The notes under the pieces: generated by a model
The model's input: the letters and a program-made list of their open reading frames with translations, nothing else
Database searches by the model: none
What the model was told of the DNA's origin: nothing
Origin: Welwitschia mirabilis
Lineage: Eukaryota; Gnetophyta; Gnetopsida; Welwitschiales
Reading direction: 5' to 3'
Assembly: GCA_051453625.1 (NCBI GenBank)
Contig: JBOZIK010000001.1
Location: 239,690,975 to 239,754,974 of the forward strand
Length of the DNA: 64,000 nucleotides
Shown: positions 12,331 through 25,140 of the stretch, piece after piece
How positions within the stretch are numbered: position 1 is the first letter of the stretch
How the letters are laid out: each line of letters opens with the position of its first letter
Position numbers and translations under genes: made by a program

Positions 12331-13362
12331 AACTCACACCTATTACTTACAGCCATTATGCTTATGCATAAGACTGACCTAACAAGAGTCCATAACTAGA
12401 AGAGAGTTAACAATAATAAAGGAAATGAAATTCCAAATTTTTATCATGATTACATTTCAAATAAGAATTAAAATTATCATATGATTTTATTTATCTAAGG
12501 ATCTTTACTTTTTCTAAATCCACACCCGCTTCTTGTAGACATTGTGCTTACTTGTAAGGCCAACATTACAAGCGCTTATAGCTTATAAGAGCATTAGCAA
12601 TAGAACATGAAGTAAAATTCCTAAGTTTTAACATGATTACATTTGAAAAAAGAATTAAATTTTTTTCATGGATTAATTTATTTAAGGGTTTTCACTTTTG
12701 GTAAACCAACATCTACTACTTGTAGCCATTGTGCTTACTTGTAAGGCCAATATTACAAATGCCTATAGCTTATAAGAGTATTACCAGTAGTAAGGGAAGT
12801 GAAATTCCCAATTTTTACCATAATGATTATATTTTAGAAAATAATTAAAAGTCTTTTATTTGTTAATTTATTCAAGGCTTTTCACTTTGGTTAAATCCAT
12901 AATTATTACTTGAAACCATTGTAATTACTTATGATGTGAACCTTACAAGTTCTTATAGCTTACAAGAGCATTAGCAATAGTACACGAAGTGAAATTCCCC
13001 ATTTTAATCATGATTAATTTTAGAAAAGAATTACAATTCTTATATGAGTTAATTTATTTGAGGATTTTCACTTCTATAAATTCACACTTATTGCTTGTTG
13101 CTAATGTGTTTACTCACAAACTAGCCTTATAAGATCCTATAAGTTATAAAAACATTATTCATATTAAAGGAAGCAAAATTCCCAATTTTTTTCATGATTA
13201 CATTTAGAAAATAATTAAAATTTATGAGTTATTTATTTAAATACTTTTAGTTTTGCTAAGCTCACACTTGCTACTTATAGCCATTGTGCTTATTTATAAG
13301 ACTAAACTTACAAGATAGCGTATAAGAGTATTAGCAGTAAGAAGTGAAATTCCTAATTTTCG
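12331..13362. repeat. Tandem repeat, six copies of about 186 bp
   Basis: Unit starts are at 12331, 12518, 12704, 12894, 13079 and 13259, giving spacings of 187, 186, 190, 185 and 180. Each unit begins near aa-tccacacc, then has a block like tgtagccattgtgcttactt, a short inverted repeat (CTTGTAA-8 nt-TTACAAG in unit 2), cttatagcttataagagcat and ends with gaagtgaaattccc plus a catgattacattt block. Units have diverged by point changes and small indels. There is no coding potential. The length is in the range of plant satellites, but the array is short and decayed. Confidence 0.88.
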
Positions 13363-14555
13363 TTTATTATAGAGTTCTTTTAAAAGATAAAATATAAATT
13401 TTAAACATATCAATTATAGAAAAAAATAAAAATGTATTAATCTTATATTTATAAAGAACAAAAATAATTATCACTATAGAATTAAAATTTCATTCTTTTA
13501 TTGTTGAAACTCTCTTTTATACAGGCAACTATTTCTAAAAATAATAAGTAAATATAAATATTTTACCTAAAATGAGCCTAAATAAAATGAACTAAAACAC
13601 ACTAAAAACTATTTCTTTTTGTATTAAAAAAGTCTAACTAGATACCTAATAGTAAAAAGTGTAGAAATGAAACTAAATCTATCATTTTTAAGTCTATAAG
13701 CTCTACAGAAATAAAACAATGAGGAAAAATGACTTTAAAATTTAGAATAGATATATTTCTAATGCTTTTATTTCTAAATTAATTTATAAAGAAATAAACC
13801 CTAATGGAAAGGGAAAAAGATGATTTACAAAACTAATAAGCTTACATCTCAATAAAACAAATAATTGAAAAAGAAAGAATAATTATAAAAAGAAGGGTTT
13901 TAATCTTACAACCCATTTTCAAAGCCCTATAAGTAGGGCTAAAATTAAAGAATAACTTATAATTACAAAAATAAGTACTACATGTAGGACTTTACAGTTT
14001 AAAAAAAATGATTTTTGACCCTCAAAAGGTCATCATAAAATGGCATCATAGGTTTGATGGTAGATTGCATATAAATCACCTGATAGAAACATGGACCCAA
14101 ACATAGAAAAATGAAGGTATATATCCCTTTAGGAGTAGATCACAAGAGAGACTTTAGGGAAAAACATGTGACATGAACAACTAGGCTTAAGAAAAATATC
14201 CTCAATAGTCTTACCAACACTCACATCCACATTACTAATCTGGTCACCCTCATAATGCTTCTTTCAAACCATTACCAAAATAAACCTTAAAAGATTACCT
14301 TTAGCCATAATGTATTGGTACCTCTTCATGCATAATTCAATCACTTGATACCTAAATAATAGACTTTAATCTAGCCATCATTTAAACCCTACCTCATTTT
14401 CATGGTTTATAATATAAAGGTTGCTTCTTACATCTTAAAGAGTTTGAATGCATTATGTTCACCATTCAACAAAATCTATATATCTTTGAGGCTTTTAGGT
14501 TGATGCTCTTTCCTTTTTATTTAGAAGACAAAGTGACATCTTAGTTCTACACCTT
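13363..14555. other. AT-rich DNA with no recognised gene
   Basis: No reading frame, RNA or repeat structure could be supported. It may be the upstream part (leader or LTR) of the Athila-like element that follows, but I see no LTR boundary. Confidence 0.4.
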
Positions 14556-15150
14556 GAAACCCTTCTTTATCTTCACTCAGCATGACCTAAATTAATATTT
14601 TACCAAGAAAAGTTTTCAAAGTTACAAAAACCAATGCACTTAGGAGAGAAATCATGAACTTTCAACAAAGATGCTATGAGGACTTTTTGCAAATATTAGA
14701 AAAATTTAAATATTTACTACTTAAATATTTTCAATATACAATTAAGTAATGTAGGCTTTTATTTCTTTCTTAAAAGTTTATCATCCAACCATAAGCAACG
14801 TAGAGATAAGATGTAGAGAAAGATTCTTAAAGATTAAGATTGATGAAGCTTGGGATTTTCTAGAATTAATTTTTAAGAGTTATAATAGTTGAAGGCTTAG
14901 TAAACCTTATAAATTATACTTTAGCATCAAAGCCACTAGTATCTTTAAGGTTCCTAAAAATGTTTAAGTTAAAAACAAGTTGGAAGAATTATCTAAGAAG
15001 TTTGAATTACTTAGTATAACTTGTAAGGCCATTTCAACCAAAACTAAGAGTCTCATATGCCTTGTATATTTCCATGAAACATCATAGTTTTTTTTTATCC
15101 TAGATTTTTAAGACATGATTTAAGAGCAAGTAAATGTTGTAGGAAAATAA
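14556..15150 (+). pseudogene. Athila-like Ty3/gypsy gag remnant
   Basis: The reading at about 14600-14740 gives MNFQQRCYEDFLQILEKFKY followed by LLLKYFQYTIK, which matches the plant gypsy gag core usually seen as FQQ-x-ESF-x-WERFK-LL-x-CPHH. Further on (14845-14990) are AWDFLELI and LEELSKKFELLS pieces, which fit the coiled-coil region after the gag core. Gag forms the virus-like particle. Stops and shifts break it throughout. It lies directly upstream of a matching protease remnant in the same orientation. Confidence 0.65.
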
Positions 15151-15479
15151 TGGATAAATTAGAAAATCCATAATACATGCTCTAGTACCTACAATCTAGG
15201 ATAGAGGAATCATCCCAATTTTTCATAGAGATGAAACAATAACCAACCATTTACAAGTTAATCTAATAATCATTACCCTTCAAAACCACCTAATCCATAT
15301 CATTCTATTCTTTTTCCTTCATCTTCCATAACTCAATTCAATTCCCTTTAAATGTTGAAAGACACCCATGAGAAGCTAATAAAAAATCAAATAAGAACCA
15401 ATAATGGTCCATAATAATTCAATAATAAAACCTCTTTTGCTTTACAAATGTTAGAATAAAATGTCTATCAACTCAACCA

Positions 15480-16960
15480 AATCAATAAACACATCCTTGC
15501 TTCTCTTAACTAATATGAAAAAAGAAAACTTCCTTCTACTCATGAGCTAAACCCTAAGGGAATAAAGATATTTAAAAGGGAAGAAGATTCTAAGGCTATT
15601 AACCTTATAAGTAAGAGAGAGATAAATCAAGAGGTAGAAAAACATGAGTCACATGTAGAAGAAGTGCCTACTAAACCTGGTGATAAAGAGAATGAAGTAG
15701 AGAACAAGAGTTAAGAAGAAATTCCAATAAATAATAAGCCTATATCTTTTACACAACAACTTAAAAGAGATACTTCAACCAACAAACATCATGAAGTCCT
15801 TGAAATCTTCAAAGAGGTCAAGGTTATCATTCCCCTTTTTAAAGCCACCAGATAAGTTCCTTTATATGCCAAATTCCTTAAGGACTTGTGTATTATTAAA
15901 AGAAGAATAGATGTCAAGAGTAAAACCTTTTTAGTCCAACAAAGTAGTGTCATTAGTCAAAATTAAATCCCTCCTAAATACAAAGATCTAGGTTTTTCTA
16001 CCATTTCAATCACCATTGAAAACAAATATATTAACTAGGTTTATTATATCTTGAAGCTAGTGTGGACATTTTACCTCATTGTAATAAAAACAATTATTCT
16101 AATTGATCTTAAATATGTCAAACTCTAGGCATAACTAGCTAATAATTCTTTGAGATTATGCTTAGGTATAGTATAGGATGTTATTGTGTAAGCTAAAAAC
16201 TATTGCTTGCTTGTGTATTTCATAGTTTTGTAGATGGAGCATACTAGAAATTATTTCATTCCAATCATCTTAGCTAGACCTTTTATTACTACTTAGAATG
16301 CTCTTATCACTTGTAGGAATGATCTTATGAAAATTTCATTTAGCAACATAACTATTGAATTAAATATCTTTAATGCCATGAAAGAAACTTAGGGATTTTG
16401 ATGGAGTTACATTTATTGAAAGTCTTGATGATGATATGGAAATATCCTCTTGTAAGAAAAAGGTTTCCACTCTTATTTAATTTTCTCTTAATTATGATTC
16501 ATATTTTGATCTTAGAAATGATCCTTCTCTTAAAATAAAACTTCTTCTTAAGAATTGAAGATATATTTTTGATGGTGACCTAGCTCATTCTTTAACTATA
16601 AATTCATTTGTATCTTCATCTAGGAAATATGTCTTGTAAGAATTATTGAATAAGCATAGAAATGAAATAGAATGGTCTTGTTATGACCTGGAATGTTTGA
16701 ATCCTAATAAGTATTTACCTCATACCCTTTCTAATTCTTTTAACTTATGTGTGGAGTTTTATCATGAAAACATCCCTACGATAGATTTATCAATTGATTA
16801 TTCAATCTACATAATTTACTTTAAGAGTTATAATCCTTCATAGTTTTTCTCTTCATCCAAAATTGAACACCCTTTTAATGAGCCTCATCTAGTTTTATCT
16901 AATAATTCTTTATTGAAAGTAATTCTTGATGATCCAACCTTATGATATGTGGATCAAATC
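15480..16960 (+). pseudogene. Athila-like gypsy protease region remnant
   Basis: From about 15767 the frame reads HHEVLEIFKEVKVIIPL, then YAKFLKDLCIIKRRIDVKSK, then PPKYKDLG, typical of the stretch before the protease in Athila/Tat elements (normally INIPLLDAI, YAKFLKDLCT-KR, PPK-KDPG). At 16045-16080 YLEASVDILPH corresponds to the aspartic protease active site (normally DLGASINLMPY), with the catalytic Asp lost. Then come VYFIVL-MEHTRNYFIPIILA and RPFITT-NALI-CRNDLMKIS, matching the post-active-site flap and GRPFLAT motif, then IELNIFNAMKE. An open piece at 16646-16843 continues the same polyprotein. No RT was found after it. This is a dead copy. Confidence 0.75.
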
Positions 16961-18235
16961 ATGGAAGGATAAAATATGTTTAAGGATGTTTTTTCATAGA
17001 AAATCTAGCTATAATCATTCATCCTATTTATAACTTAGTCATTTTATTCATCCACATTACCTCCATATAATTCTACATCATACACATTTCATCCACTCCT
17101 TCCATCCTATTATAAGTTTATGAGATTTAATGATCCTAGTTAGCAACCATTTTTTAATCTGATCATAAAGATATCTTTTAATTTTTTAAAGTTCAATTAA
17201 TATTTGATAAGTTTTTATTTTTTCATAAGATAGTTCTATAAGTTTTTGAGTTCTTTGTCAAGGTTTACGTGCATTAGGTATCTCTAATTTTGAATCAAGG
17301 GAAAAAGTGGTTTTCCTTCTTTCATAGTATTTCTTTGTTTTAAACCATTTATGAGGATGAAATTATTTCTCTATTAGGATAATAAGCCAATGATCTCTTT
17401 CATCTACTATATATGTAAAAAATGGAAAAAGGTACTACCAAAAGCAAATCAAGATAAATTTTAAATCTTCTTAATAGTGCATCTTCTATGATCATTATTA
17501 TTAAGTTTAGTTAACTACAACAGGGCTATGAACTCCTGCTAGTAATATAACTTGAATAATTTATTTGTAATATGTTCAACTACATTAGGATTATAGATAC
17601 TTATTGGTAATGTAGTATTTAATCCTTCTGGTACAACATGTTAAATTTATTATAAGGAAGTATCATAACACTAAATGCTCCATATGATCCAATTCTTGAA
17701 ACATGGTTATCCATGAAAAAGGAAGAGAAATGAAATGAAATTAAGGTAGGATTGTAGATGTTTTATTTGGTTATTTTAACAAATTAAACTTAAGATTATT
17801 TAGCTAATTAATGGATTTTCAAATATTTACTTATTGATGATTTTCTTTGTCTTGATAAAATATCCATCAAAATTGTGTAATTAAAATAGGACCATTATCT
17901 TGCATTCATAGTGTCTTGTTTATTCATAGGATGCATGATAGGATTTTTCATTTCATTATTCCATTTAATGCATTTCATTTCATTTCAATCCTGTCCATTT
18001 TCACCATTTATTTAAACCCATACCCCATTGTTTTGCCTTTTATTTAAAAGCACACTAGAAATAAAATGTGTTTTCTATTAGGTTTAGATTCAAGAAAATT
18101 CAATTTAATTTATTAATAAAACTATGGAATCTAATGATCCACACTTAACTACATTCTTATAAAAACTTATGATTTCAAGCCTAACCACACCACTCACATG
18201 AGCTGTCTGTGACTCTATGCTTCTGCTGACTATTT
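16961..18235. other. AT-rich DNA with no recognised gene
   Basis: This stretch follows the Athila-like remnant. Near 17930-17995 there are short CATTTCATTT repeats. I see no family match on either strand. Confidence 0.4.
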
Positions 18236-18335
18236 NNNNNNNNNNNNNNNNNNNNNNNNNNNNNNNNNNNNNNNNNNNNNNNNNNNNNNNNNNNNNNNNN
18301 NNNNNNNNNNNNNNNNNNNNNNNNNNNNNNNNNNN
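18236..18335. other. Assembly gap, 100 N
   Basis: Exactly 100 unknown bases, which is a common placeholder size rather than a measured length. Any open frame drawn across it is artificial. Confidence 0.99.
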
Positions 18336-20440
18336 ATTTGGTTTTCATACTAAAACTTCTTGATTTCAGAGTTTTAATTCCTGATTTCTTATCCTTTGTT
18401 TTTCTTACCTGAATTGTCTTTTGAATTTTAGTTTTAAACTTCCTGTATTTGGTTTGTTTGACTTGATTCATCTTCTAAAGTTTAATTTTAGATTTCTTAC
18501 CTCATGGTTCATCTAATTCAATTCATATTCATCTTCTTGTTTTAATGTTTACTTATCTTTCTTTTCTCTTATGTATTTTATTATCTTCAAAGGAAATTGT
18601 TTCGTCTTTAGCTTTAATTTTTTTTAAACATTTTGAGAAGCTAACCCTCTTAATAAAAAAAAAAAAATTTCTTCTAATTTTTAAATATCTTTTTTTTCTT
18701 TTAAGGTATTAATAATTTTTGGTGGCTAGCCATGTTTATTACTTTGTCTTAATTGAATACATTTAGGCTTCATTTCAGTTAAACTAGTAAACGATTCATT
18801 TAGCAAATAGTTTTTTCTCTTGAAGTTAAATAACTTAAGTATTTGTGTCATGTTAAGGATTGATTGCATCACTTTGATGAATTACAGTACAAACATAAAT
18901 ACTTATCATAACTTATATTTTTTGATTACTTTAATAAAAGATGAGTTATTACAAGATTTTATTTTACATGATAAAAATTCTTTCAGCTTAAAATAATTAT
19001 ATTTTTACATGTTACTGAATAATTATTTAATTAGATCTTTAGGATCTAGTGTGCCTTCTTCAATAGAAATTACTAACTTGCTAGGCTATTTAGCATTTTT
19101 TTAATCACCATCAATTTTAGCAACTCCTTCTTCTTCTACTATAGTTTCTCTTGCTACTCAAAGGCATGACTTTTTCTAGCTTGAAATTAATGGTAAATAT
19201 AGACTCTAAACTTGAATTTCAACAAAGTGAATTAATTTTATGATAAAAATATTTAATGGCTTTTCATGATTTGTCCAACTTCTTTGCCTTTTTATTGAGT
19301 TATTTTTTTATGTCATTATTTTATTATAGAATCAAGCCTTTCTTCCCTTTAATATTAATGATCTAGGCCTATATTTCATTAAGCCCCTACTAAAGTGTTT
19401 TGAATATTCTTTGTTTTCTATTTAACTACTATTAAAGTTTTTCATTGTTATCCTTTATTTTTATTTAGTTGATATGTTTTTAAAACTATCTTTTTGTTTT
19501 CTCTAAATGAAAAAATTTGTTGTTATGATGTCTTCTATCTCATGGGTCTTTTCTTCAGTTATAGCTTATCTTTGTCATTTGTTATAAGCTACATGGATTT
19601 TGAGTATTAAAGTGGAGTTGAACCTCTAATGAAAGAACTTCCTTTTGGTTAATCATAATAAGATTGAATGACTTTTTTAAGTGGCATGTGTAATCCTTAT
19701 TATGATCTAGTGGCATCTAATTCTTGTCTTTTTAATTATTTTATTACCACATTATAGTAACATAGTTTGAAATTTGTACTATTTTTTAAAATGCATGAAG
19801 AATATAGGTGTTTCATAAACATTTAGATCCATTTTGCAAAGCTTTCTTCTTCACAATCTATGAAAAAACTTTAAAAAATAAATGTTTTTTCTTTTCCCTT
19901 TTTACAGACTTTGTTTTTTGGATTTCATCATGAAATTATAAATAACTATGAACTTTAATTTTACTTTTCATGGTTTGATTTGACAAATTTATGTATTATC
20001 AAATCTAGCAAAGCATGCTTAATACATCTTAGAAATTATATATTCAAAGTATTTATTTTAATAAAATACAATGATATGACATTAGCATTATTTTGTAAAA
20101 CATTGTTTCATTAACAATAATGTTATGAGAAATAGAGAGAATGAAAGTGGGTCTTCATGTTTGATCATGATGGCAAATAAAATCTATTATTTTATTTTGG
20201 CTTCTAGACAAACTTATTCAATGGTTGATGAATTTTATCTTTAGTTAACAATAATAACATTATGTTGGCTATATTATCAACTTCCCAATTACATGGTTTT
20301 ATCACCAAGTATCTTAGTATATGTCTATAAAACATCTTAAGCATGCTAGCCTCATATTTGTTGTCTATATTAGATTGACTAGTTTATCACTTCATAATGT
20401 AGGATTGTAGTTCTTTTATTGTCACATGGAACTTGTTCTT
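18336..20440. other. Decayed AT-rich DNA, perhaps internal sequence of a minus-strand LTR element
   Basis: No protein family could be supported. The primer-binding site on the minus strand at 20968-20979 predicts that retroelement internal sequence should run to lower coordinates from there, so part of this stretch may be that element. Short readable pieces on the minus strand near 20580-20740 do not identify a family. Confidence 0.3.
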
Positions 20441-20470
20441 ACTTCTTGATACTTCTTGATACTTCTTGAT
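20441..20470. repeat. Three perfect copies of a 10-bp unit
   Basis: ACTTCTTGAT occurs three times head to tail. It is a small simple repeat with no visible role. Confidence 0.9.
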
Positions 20471-20967
20471 ATCTTGGTATTTTATGATTAGATAGCTCTC
20501 TCCAAATGTTACTGATTTTAATCCCTAGACTTGTTAGTTGTCTTTTCAATTTCATCAATAATGTTTATAAAGTATTAATATTTAGTAGAGTCATATTTTA
20601 ATTCTTCAACAAAACTTAAATCACTAGACATAAACTTAACAAAGGAACTTAATTATCCTATAATTTGCATCTCTTTTAAAACCTTGGCATTAGATGAAAA
20701 TAACTTCATTTTATTCTCTTTGATAGTTTTTTAATGAATCATACGATGTGGTTTAAATTTTAAATTTCACCATTACTAGAATTTGGTTATCATTTTTAAC
20801 TAATAAAGAAAACAAATTTATTTTACTTTGTTAATAGTTACATGCTTCTATTGCAACTTCTTCTATTTTATTAATAAACTTCTTTTTCTGTAACCACATC
20901 TTAAGTTTTATCTTAAAATAGACTTCATTTTGATTCAACTTCTACATCTTTAAGATTGAGATCATAA

Positions 20968-20979
20968 GCTCTAATACCA
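20968..20979 (-). promoter_or_regulatory. Primer-binding site of a minus-strand LTR retroelement
   Basis: On the minus strand the sequence reads CCTTCCAACA then TGGTATTAGAGC. The 12 bases match the initiator tRNA-Met primer-binding site with one C-to-T change, and the flanking CA is a proper LTR end. The LTR therefore starts at 20980 and extends to higher coordinates. Confidence 0.65.
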
Positions 20980-21620
20980 TGTTGGAAGGTTGTTTTGATA
21001 TGATGGATATATCATCATATGAATTTTCTATTTCATGATGGTATGATGAAATACATAAGAGGACATTCATAAAGAAGAAAAAGTATAAACATATGATTTA
21101 TGTAGAATTTTTTTTTTTTTTGGTATTCATTAAGCTTGTTTTATGAGTAGCACGAATAAACAAAATTAAAGAAACCAATATTTTTTATAAACTAATAATA
21201 ACATATTGAATAATTCATTAATAATAAAACTTTATTACACAAGTGTTGTTTCATCATAAGATGAATATTACATAACATTATTATTTAGTGAGGTAGGTGG
21301 TCTGTCCATGAACTACATGTTTAAGTTTTGGACCTAGGCTAGTGTGACTAAAAGTATTTCATCATACTTTGTTTCTTATTCTTCTTGATTAAATTAATCT
21401 TCATTAATTGTATTTTTTTAAAACATTTTTATCTTATAGGTTTTTACCAAGTGGAAAAGGTTATGTCATTTGAATATGAAATAAAACATTTCTTTTCATT
21501 TTTTTAAACAAGTAAATAATTTTTTTAAAGGAAATTATATTAATTTGCTAATGCAATAAAAATTCAAGAATTCTTTGGCATTTACTCCCAAAAAAAAGAA
21601 AAAAAATCATGTGTCTTATT
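20980..21620 (-). repeat. Probable LTR belonging to that primer-binding site
   Basis: The low-coordinate boundary (TGTTGGAAGG on the plus strand) is defined by the primer-binding site next to it. The far boundary could not be found, so 21620 is only where LINE-like sequence begins to be readable soon after. The segment is AT-rich with no coding content, as expected for an LTR. Confidence 0.4.
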
Positions 21621-21659
21621 TTAAAGATATTTAAAACTTCTTTTGGTTTTATTTGGAAG

Positions 21660-23520
21660 AACTGAAGTTGAGGAGTTTCATAGTGATGATAGCATATTAT
21701 CCATTTATTTTGATGATGCTATGTAGGATATTCAACTACTAACATCATAGAGAGTCATTGATGTAAATAAATTATATGAAGAAGTTCTTAAATACAGAAG
21801 ACCATCAGTATGTGATGCAATCTAAACGAGATTAAATCTAGTTGTGCAAGATGGTTAGGGAAAAAAAAATGGTATGTTAATATGGTAGTTAATCTCTCTT
21901 AAAAAGGAGACAAAAATGATCTAAATAACTACAACATAATTATGAATAGTATTATTTTATTAATATATTACGTAGCATTTTAGATTTTATGATTATAAGA
22001 TGGACTAAAGAAAGTAAGGTACCTATAATATCATAGGAATGTTTTTAATAGACTACAATATCATAGGAAGGTTTTTAGACAACACAATTAGACTACAATA
22101 TTATAAGAGGGTTACCACCTTGTCACCCTAAGATATCTTATTGATAAAGTGGAATATTCACATGAGAAAATTTTTATCTGCATTATATGCTTTTCTAAGG
22201 CATATGATTCTCTCAATTAAAGAAATTTATGGATCCACCTATGAAATTTAGGAGATCCAACAGCATTCCTATCTACAATATAAAGAATTTATGTAGAGGT
22301 ATGGATCTAATACAAAAATGGTTAAGAGAATCTTTTATTTCATAGTTTTATTGGTTTTAAACAAGAATTCCCTCTTTCTCCAACTATATTTGGATTATTT
22401 ATTAATGGACTTGAAGTTTGGATGTAAAACCTACTAGCTCAATATGTAATCACAACTAGAGATAGTCATGTTAGACTCTAGCTACATGCTAATGACATTT
22501 TAATTACAGACTTAAAAGATGAACTACAACAAATCCTTGACACTTTTGAGTTGCTTTTAAATTTTTTAAGATGATATGTATTCCTTTTTACATTTCCTTT
22601 TTAAGATAAAAAAGGATTTCTTCCACTTAAACTCTTCTAGAAATTCATTTGTCTCATTTGTAATTGCATGAGATTTTTATGCTAAGATATTCATAAGAGA
22701 ACATGATATCCAAATGCTTATTTCTTATAGTAAAATTACATTCATTATTATGTGTGCCACATACCATGATTTTAGGTTTTGTACATAGAATTTCATTTCT
22801 AAATACTATAAAAATTCTCCAACCAATTATTCTTTAAAAATGTGTTGTTAGGAGTCCTAATCTAATAAATAAATACTAGAAAGAAAGAAAAAAATTTAGA
22901 AGTTATTCATATTAGAGGAATTCAAAGTAAGGAGATAGACATAATATGATATTATGCTACTTAATGCAAAGATGATTCCCTTAGTAGTTGAATCTATTTG
23001 TCAATGTATAGCATACACTCATAATATTTTTAAAGACATAGCAGATAAATACTTAAAAAAAGTGATGTTAGTAACTCAGGATAGAGGATGGTTTTGTGTT
23101 GGATTTCTACAGCTTAATAAATCGCATACTCAATATAGCATTTTCTATTATGATTGTAAATAAGTTTACAAGATTATGACATAACAGGTTCTTTATAATC
23201 CTTAGGAGAACACACAAGGAAAGAAATATTTCTACATAAATAGCATCAAAGGTTTTAATATAAAGTAAAAATATTTAATAGTTCTTATTCCTCAACATTT
23301 GTGATGGATAATTAGTAGAGAAAGAATAGGTTTTCCTATAAAATCCTTCACTTAAGCACATAAGATACACATGGCATATTATATTTACCAATCTAATAGT
23401 TTTATGTCAAAATGTAGAAAGAATAATTAGAAACTTTGTTGATTTTGTTTTCAAATCTTATTGCATGTACATTTTGTAATAGATCCTTAGTGTCTATGAA
23501 CATAATAAAATTTAGTTTTA
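21660..23520 (+). pseudogene. LINE reverse transcriptase remnant, copy 1 (with internal inversion)
   Basis: Non-LTR reverse transcriptase, broken by stops. The order is: GKKNGMLIW and LKKETKMI pieces (normally a KKGD-NNYR block) at 21855-21930; a palm A region reading CFSKAYDSLN near 22190 (normally FIDFKKAYDSVN); NLWIHL-NLGDPT; RIYVEVWI-YKNG at 22270-22320; PLSPTIFGLFINGLEVWM near 22370-22420; then LQLHANDILI near 22480-22505, where the palm C box (usually YADD) has become HAND. After that the frame is lost because 22548-22810 is inverted relative to the second copy. The C-terminal region resumes at 22954-23163 (MLLNAKMIPLVVESICQCIA, THNIFKD). Clade is uncertain; no zinc-finger C-terminus was seen. 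Confidence 0.8.
22548..22810 (-). repeat. Inverted 263-bp segment inside LINE copy 1
   Basis: This stretch reads as the reverse complement of about 32120-32390 in the second copy. For example gtggcacacataataatgaa at 32170 appears inverted near 22735-22755, and the left end gagttgcttttaaattttt pairs with aaaattcaaaagcaactc near 32370. Sequence on both sides stays collinear. Copy 2 reads as LINE protein across the segment, so copy 1 is the inverted one. Ends are accurate to within about 10 bases. Confidence 0.9.
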
Positions 23521-23849
23521 GTTTTAGCATGAAACATTAAATAATTATTCCAAACACATTATGATATAGTAATAGAGCTAAATGAATGAATCCTATGCTT
23601 CTTGAGATGGTAAGAGTAATACCCATCTATAAGAAAAAGCACATTATAACTTTCTAAACAAACTATGAATTTAGTATTTGATACTTAAAACTACTTAGGT
23701 CATGATGAGTATGCAAAAGATAAATTATAAAGGGATCCCACTAGATAAATGTGAGAAAAGATTCTAGTATCTAGTGGGGAAGTTAATCCTTTCAATGTAA
23801 TGTCGTAGTAGAAAATTAAGAGTCATCTCCCTATTAGCTTTACTAGTTT

Positions 23850-25140
23850 TCTTTTCTCATGGAGAAGTACAAAACCAAGAAGTGGGATGATGTTAAAAAG
23901 GTTAAACTCCTATATGAAAACAATCATTTTAGTAGCTACTCTAACTTAAAGGTTTTTGTTAAATACACTCTTAAGATGAATGGTAAAACCATGAGAATAT
24001 CCATAAATAATTTCATAGGTCATGGGAATTGTGAAGCCTATAGAGTTTATAAGAAGATTTACTCAAATGCAACAAACAAATCTAGTACTTACAGTAGGAT
24101 GATTTTAATTAAGTAATGGAGAAAAAAAGAAGGATCAATGAAATATTTATTTCATTTATTATTTAAAACCAATCAAGTATAAGGAGTCAAATGAATATCT
24201 AAAATGGTGATATGTTATGTACATGGAATACGAAGCATTGATCAAGAATGTTGCAAGGAAACTCATTGATTTACCTCTTCATAATAAAGTGCTAGGGAAA
24301 ATTTGGTTTTCAAAACCAAGTACAAATTAGATGAAATAGTTAACAAGTGTAAGGCAAAATTAGTAGTAAAACAGAAGTCTTTACACCTATAGCTAAGTTG
24401 TAGATAATTTATATGTTGGTTATTTTGTTAGCTCATAGAGGAAGTAAGATACATTAACTTGATGTAAAAACTACATTTCTAAATTGGAATCTTGCAAAGG
24501 CATTATAAATGATTTAAATAGAAGGTTTCAAGTTAAAGGAACTTAAGTATAAGCTAGGAAAATCCAAGTCTTGATATAGTTTAAAGCAGACATCAAGTTC
24601 TTCGTACGTTAAAATGAAGTAAAGCTTAATAGAATAGAAATTTAAAATGGATGACAACTAGGATACACATGTGACTTCATTTATAAAGAATTTAAAGAGT
24701 ATTTGTGATTAAAATTTTAATAAGTGGAGATCATAAAAAAAGCATTCTAAATATAAAGAAAGTCAATCTTGAATTGATGAAATAATATCTAAGTGTGTAA
24801 ATACTTTAAGAGAATGAAATGTTTTTATTATGTCAATATAAATATGTTGATGAGATAGTGGATTACTTTGGAATATGTGATGTAAAACAAGTTACAACTT
24901 TAATGGAGCAAAATATTAATGTTGAGTACAAATGAAAACTCTCCAAATGCAAATGAAACTCTTTACCACAGATTGGTTGGAAACATTATATATATCATCA
25001 ATATTTAATGTGATGGATCATATGTAAACAAAATATTGACAAAGTACATGACCAAGCCCAAGAAAATCCCTTTCCACTCAATCTTAAAACCCTTTATTAT
25101 CTTTGAAAAAACTTATAATGTTAGTTTAAAGTATAAATAA
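23850..25140 (+). pseudogene. Ty1/copia reverse transcriptase remnant, copy 1
   Basis: An open frame of 85 codons (23859-24116) begins MEKYKTKKWDDVKKVKLLYE; its family is not recognised. From about 24220 copia RT is readable: YEALIKNVARKLIDLPLHNK, then VLGKIWF (normally KKVIGTKWVF), CKAKLVAK (normally YKARLVAKG), IAKL, VKTTFLN (normally VKTAFLNG), IEGFKLKE, YSLKQTSSSWY (normally YGLKQAPRAWY) and KILISGDHKK. The catalytic YVDD block is lost through a deletion of about 20 bases present intact in copy 2. FGICDVKQVTTLMEQN fits the end of RT. The element lies directly behind the LINE in both copies, so it was there before the block was duplicated. Confidence 0.8.

Noticed and set aside
12331-13362. 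CRISPR-like array
   Set aside because: The 186-base units are contiguous and diverged with no alternation of short identical repeats and unique spacers, and the window is plant nuclear DNA.
18181-18471. 96-codon minus-strand frame across a gap
   Set aside because: A third of it is N, so the frame is artificial.
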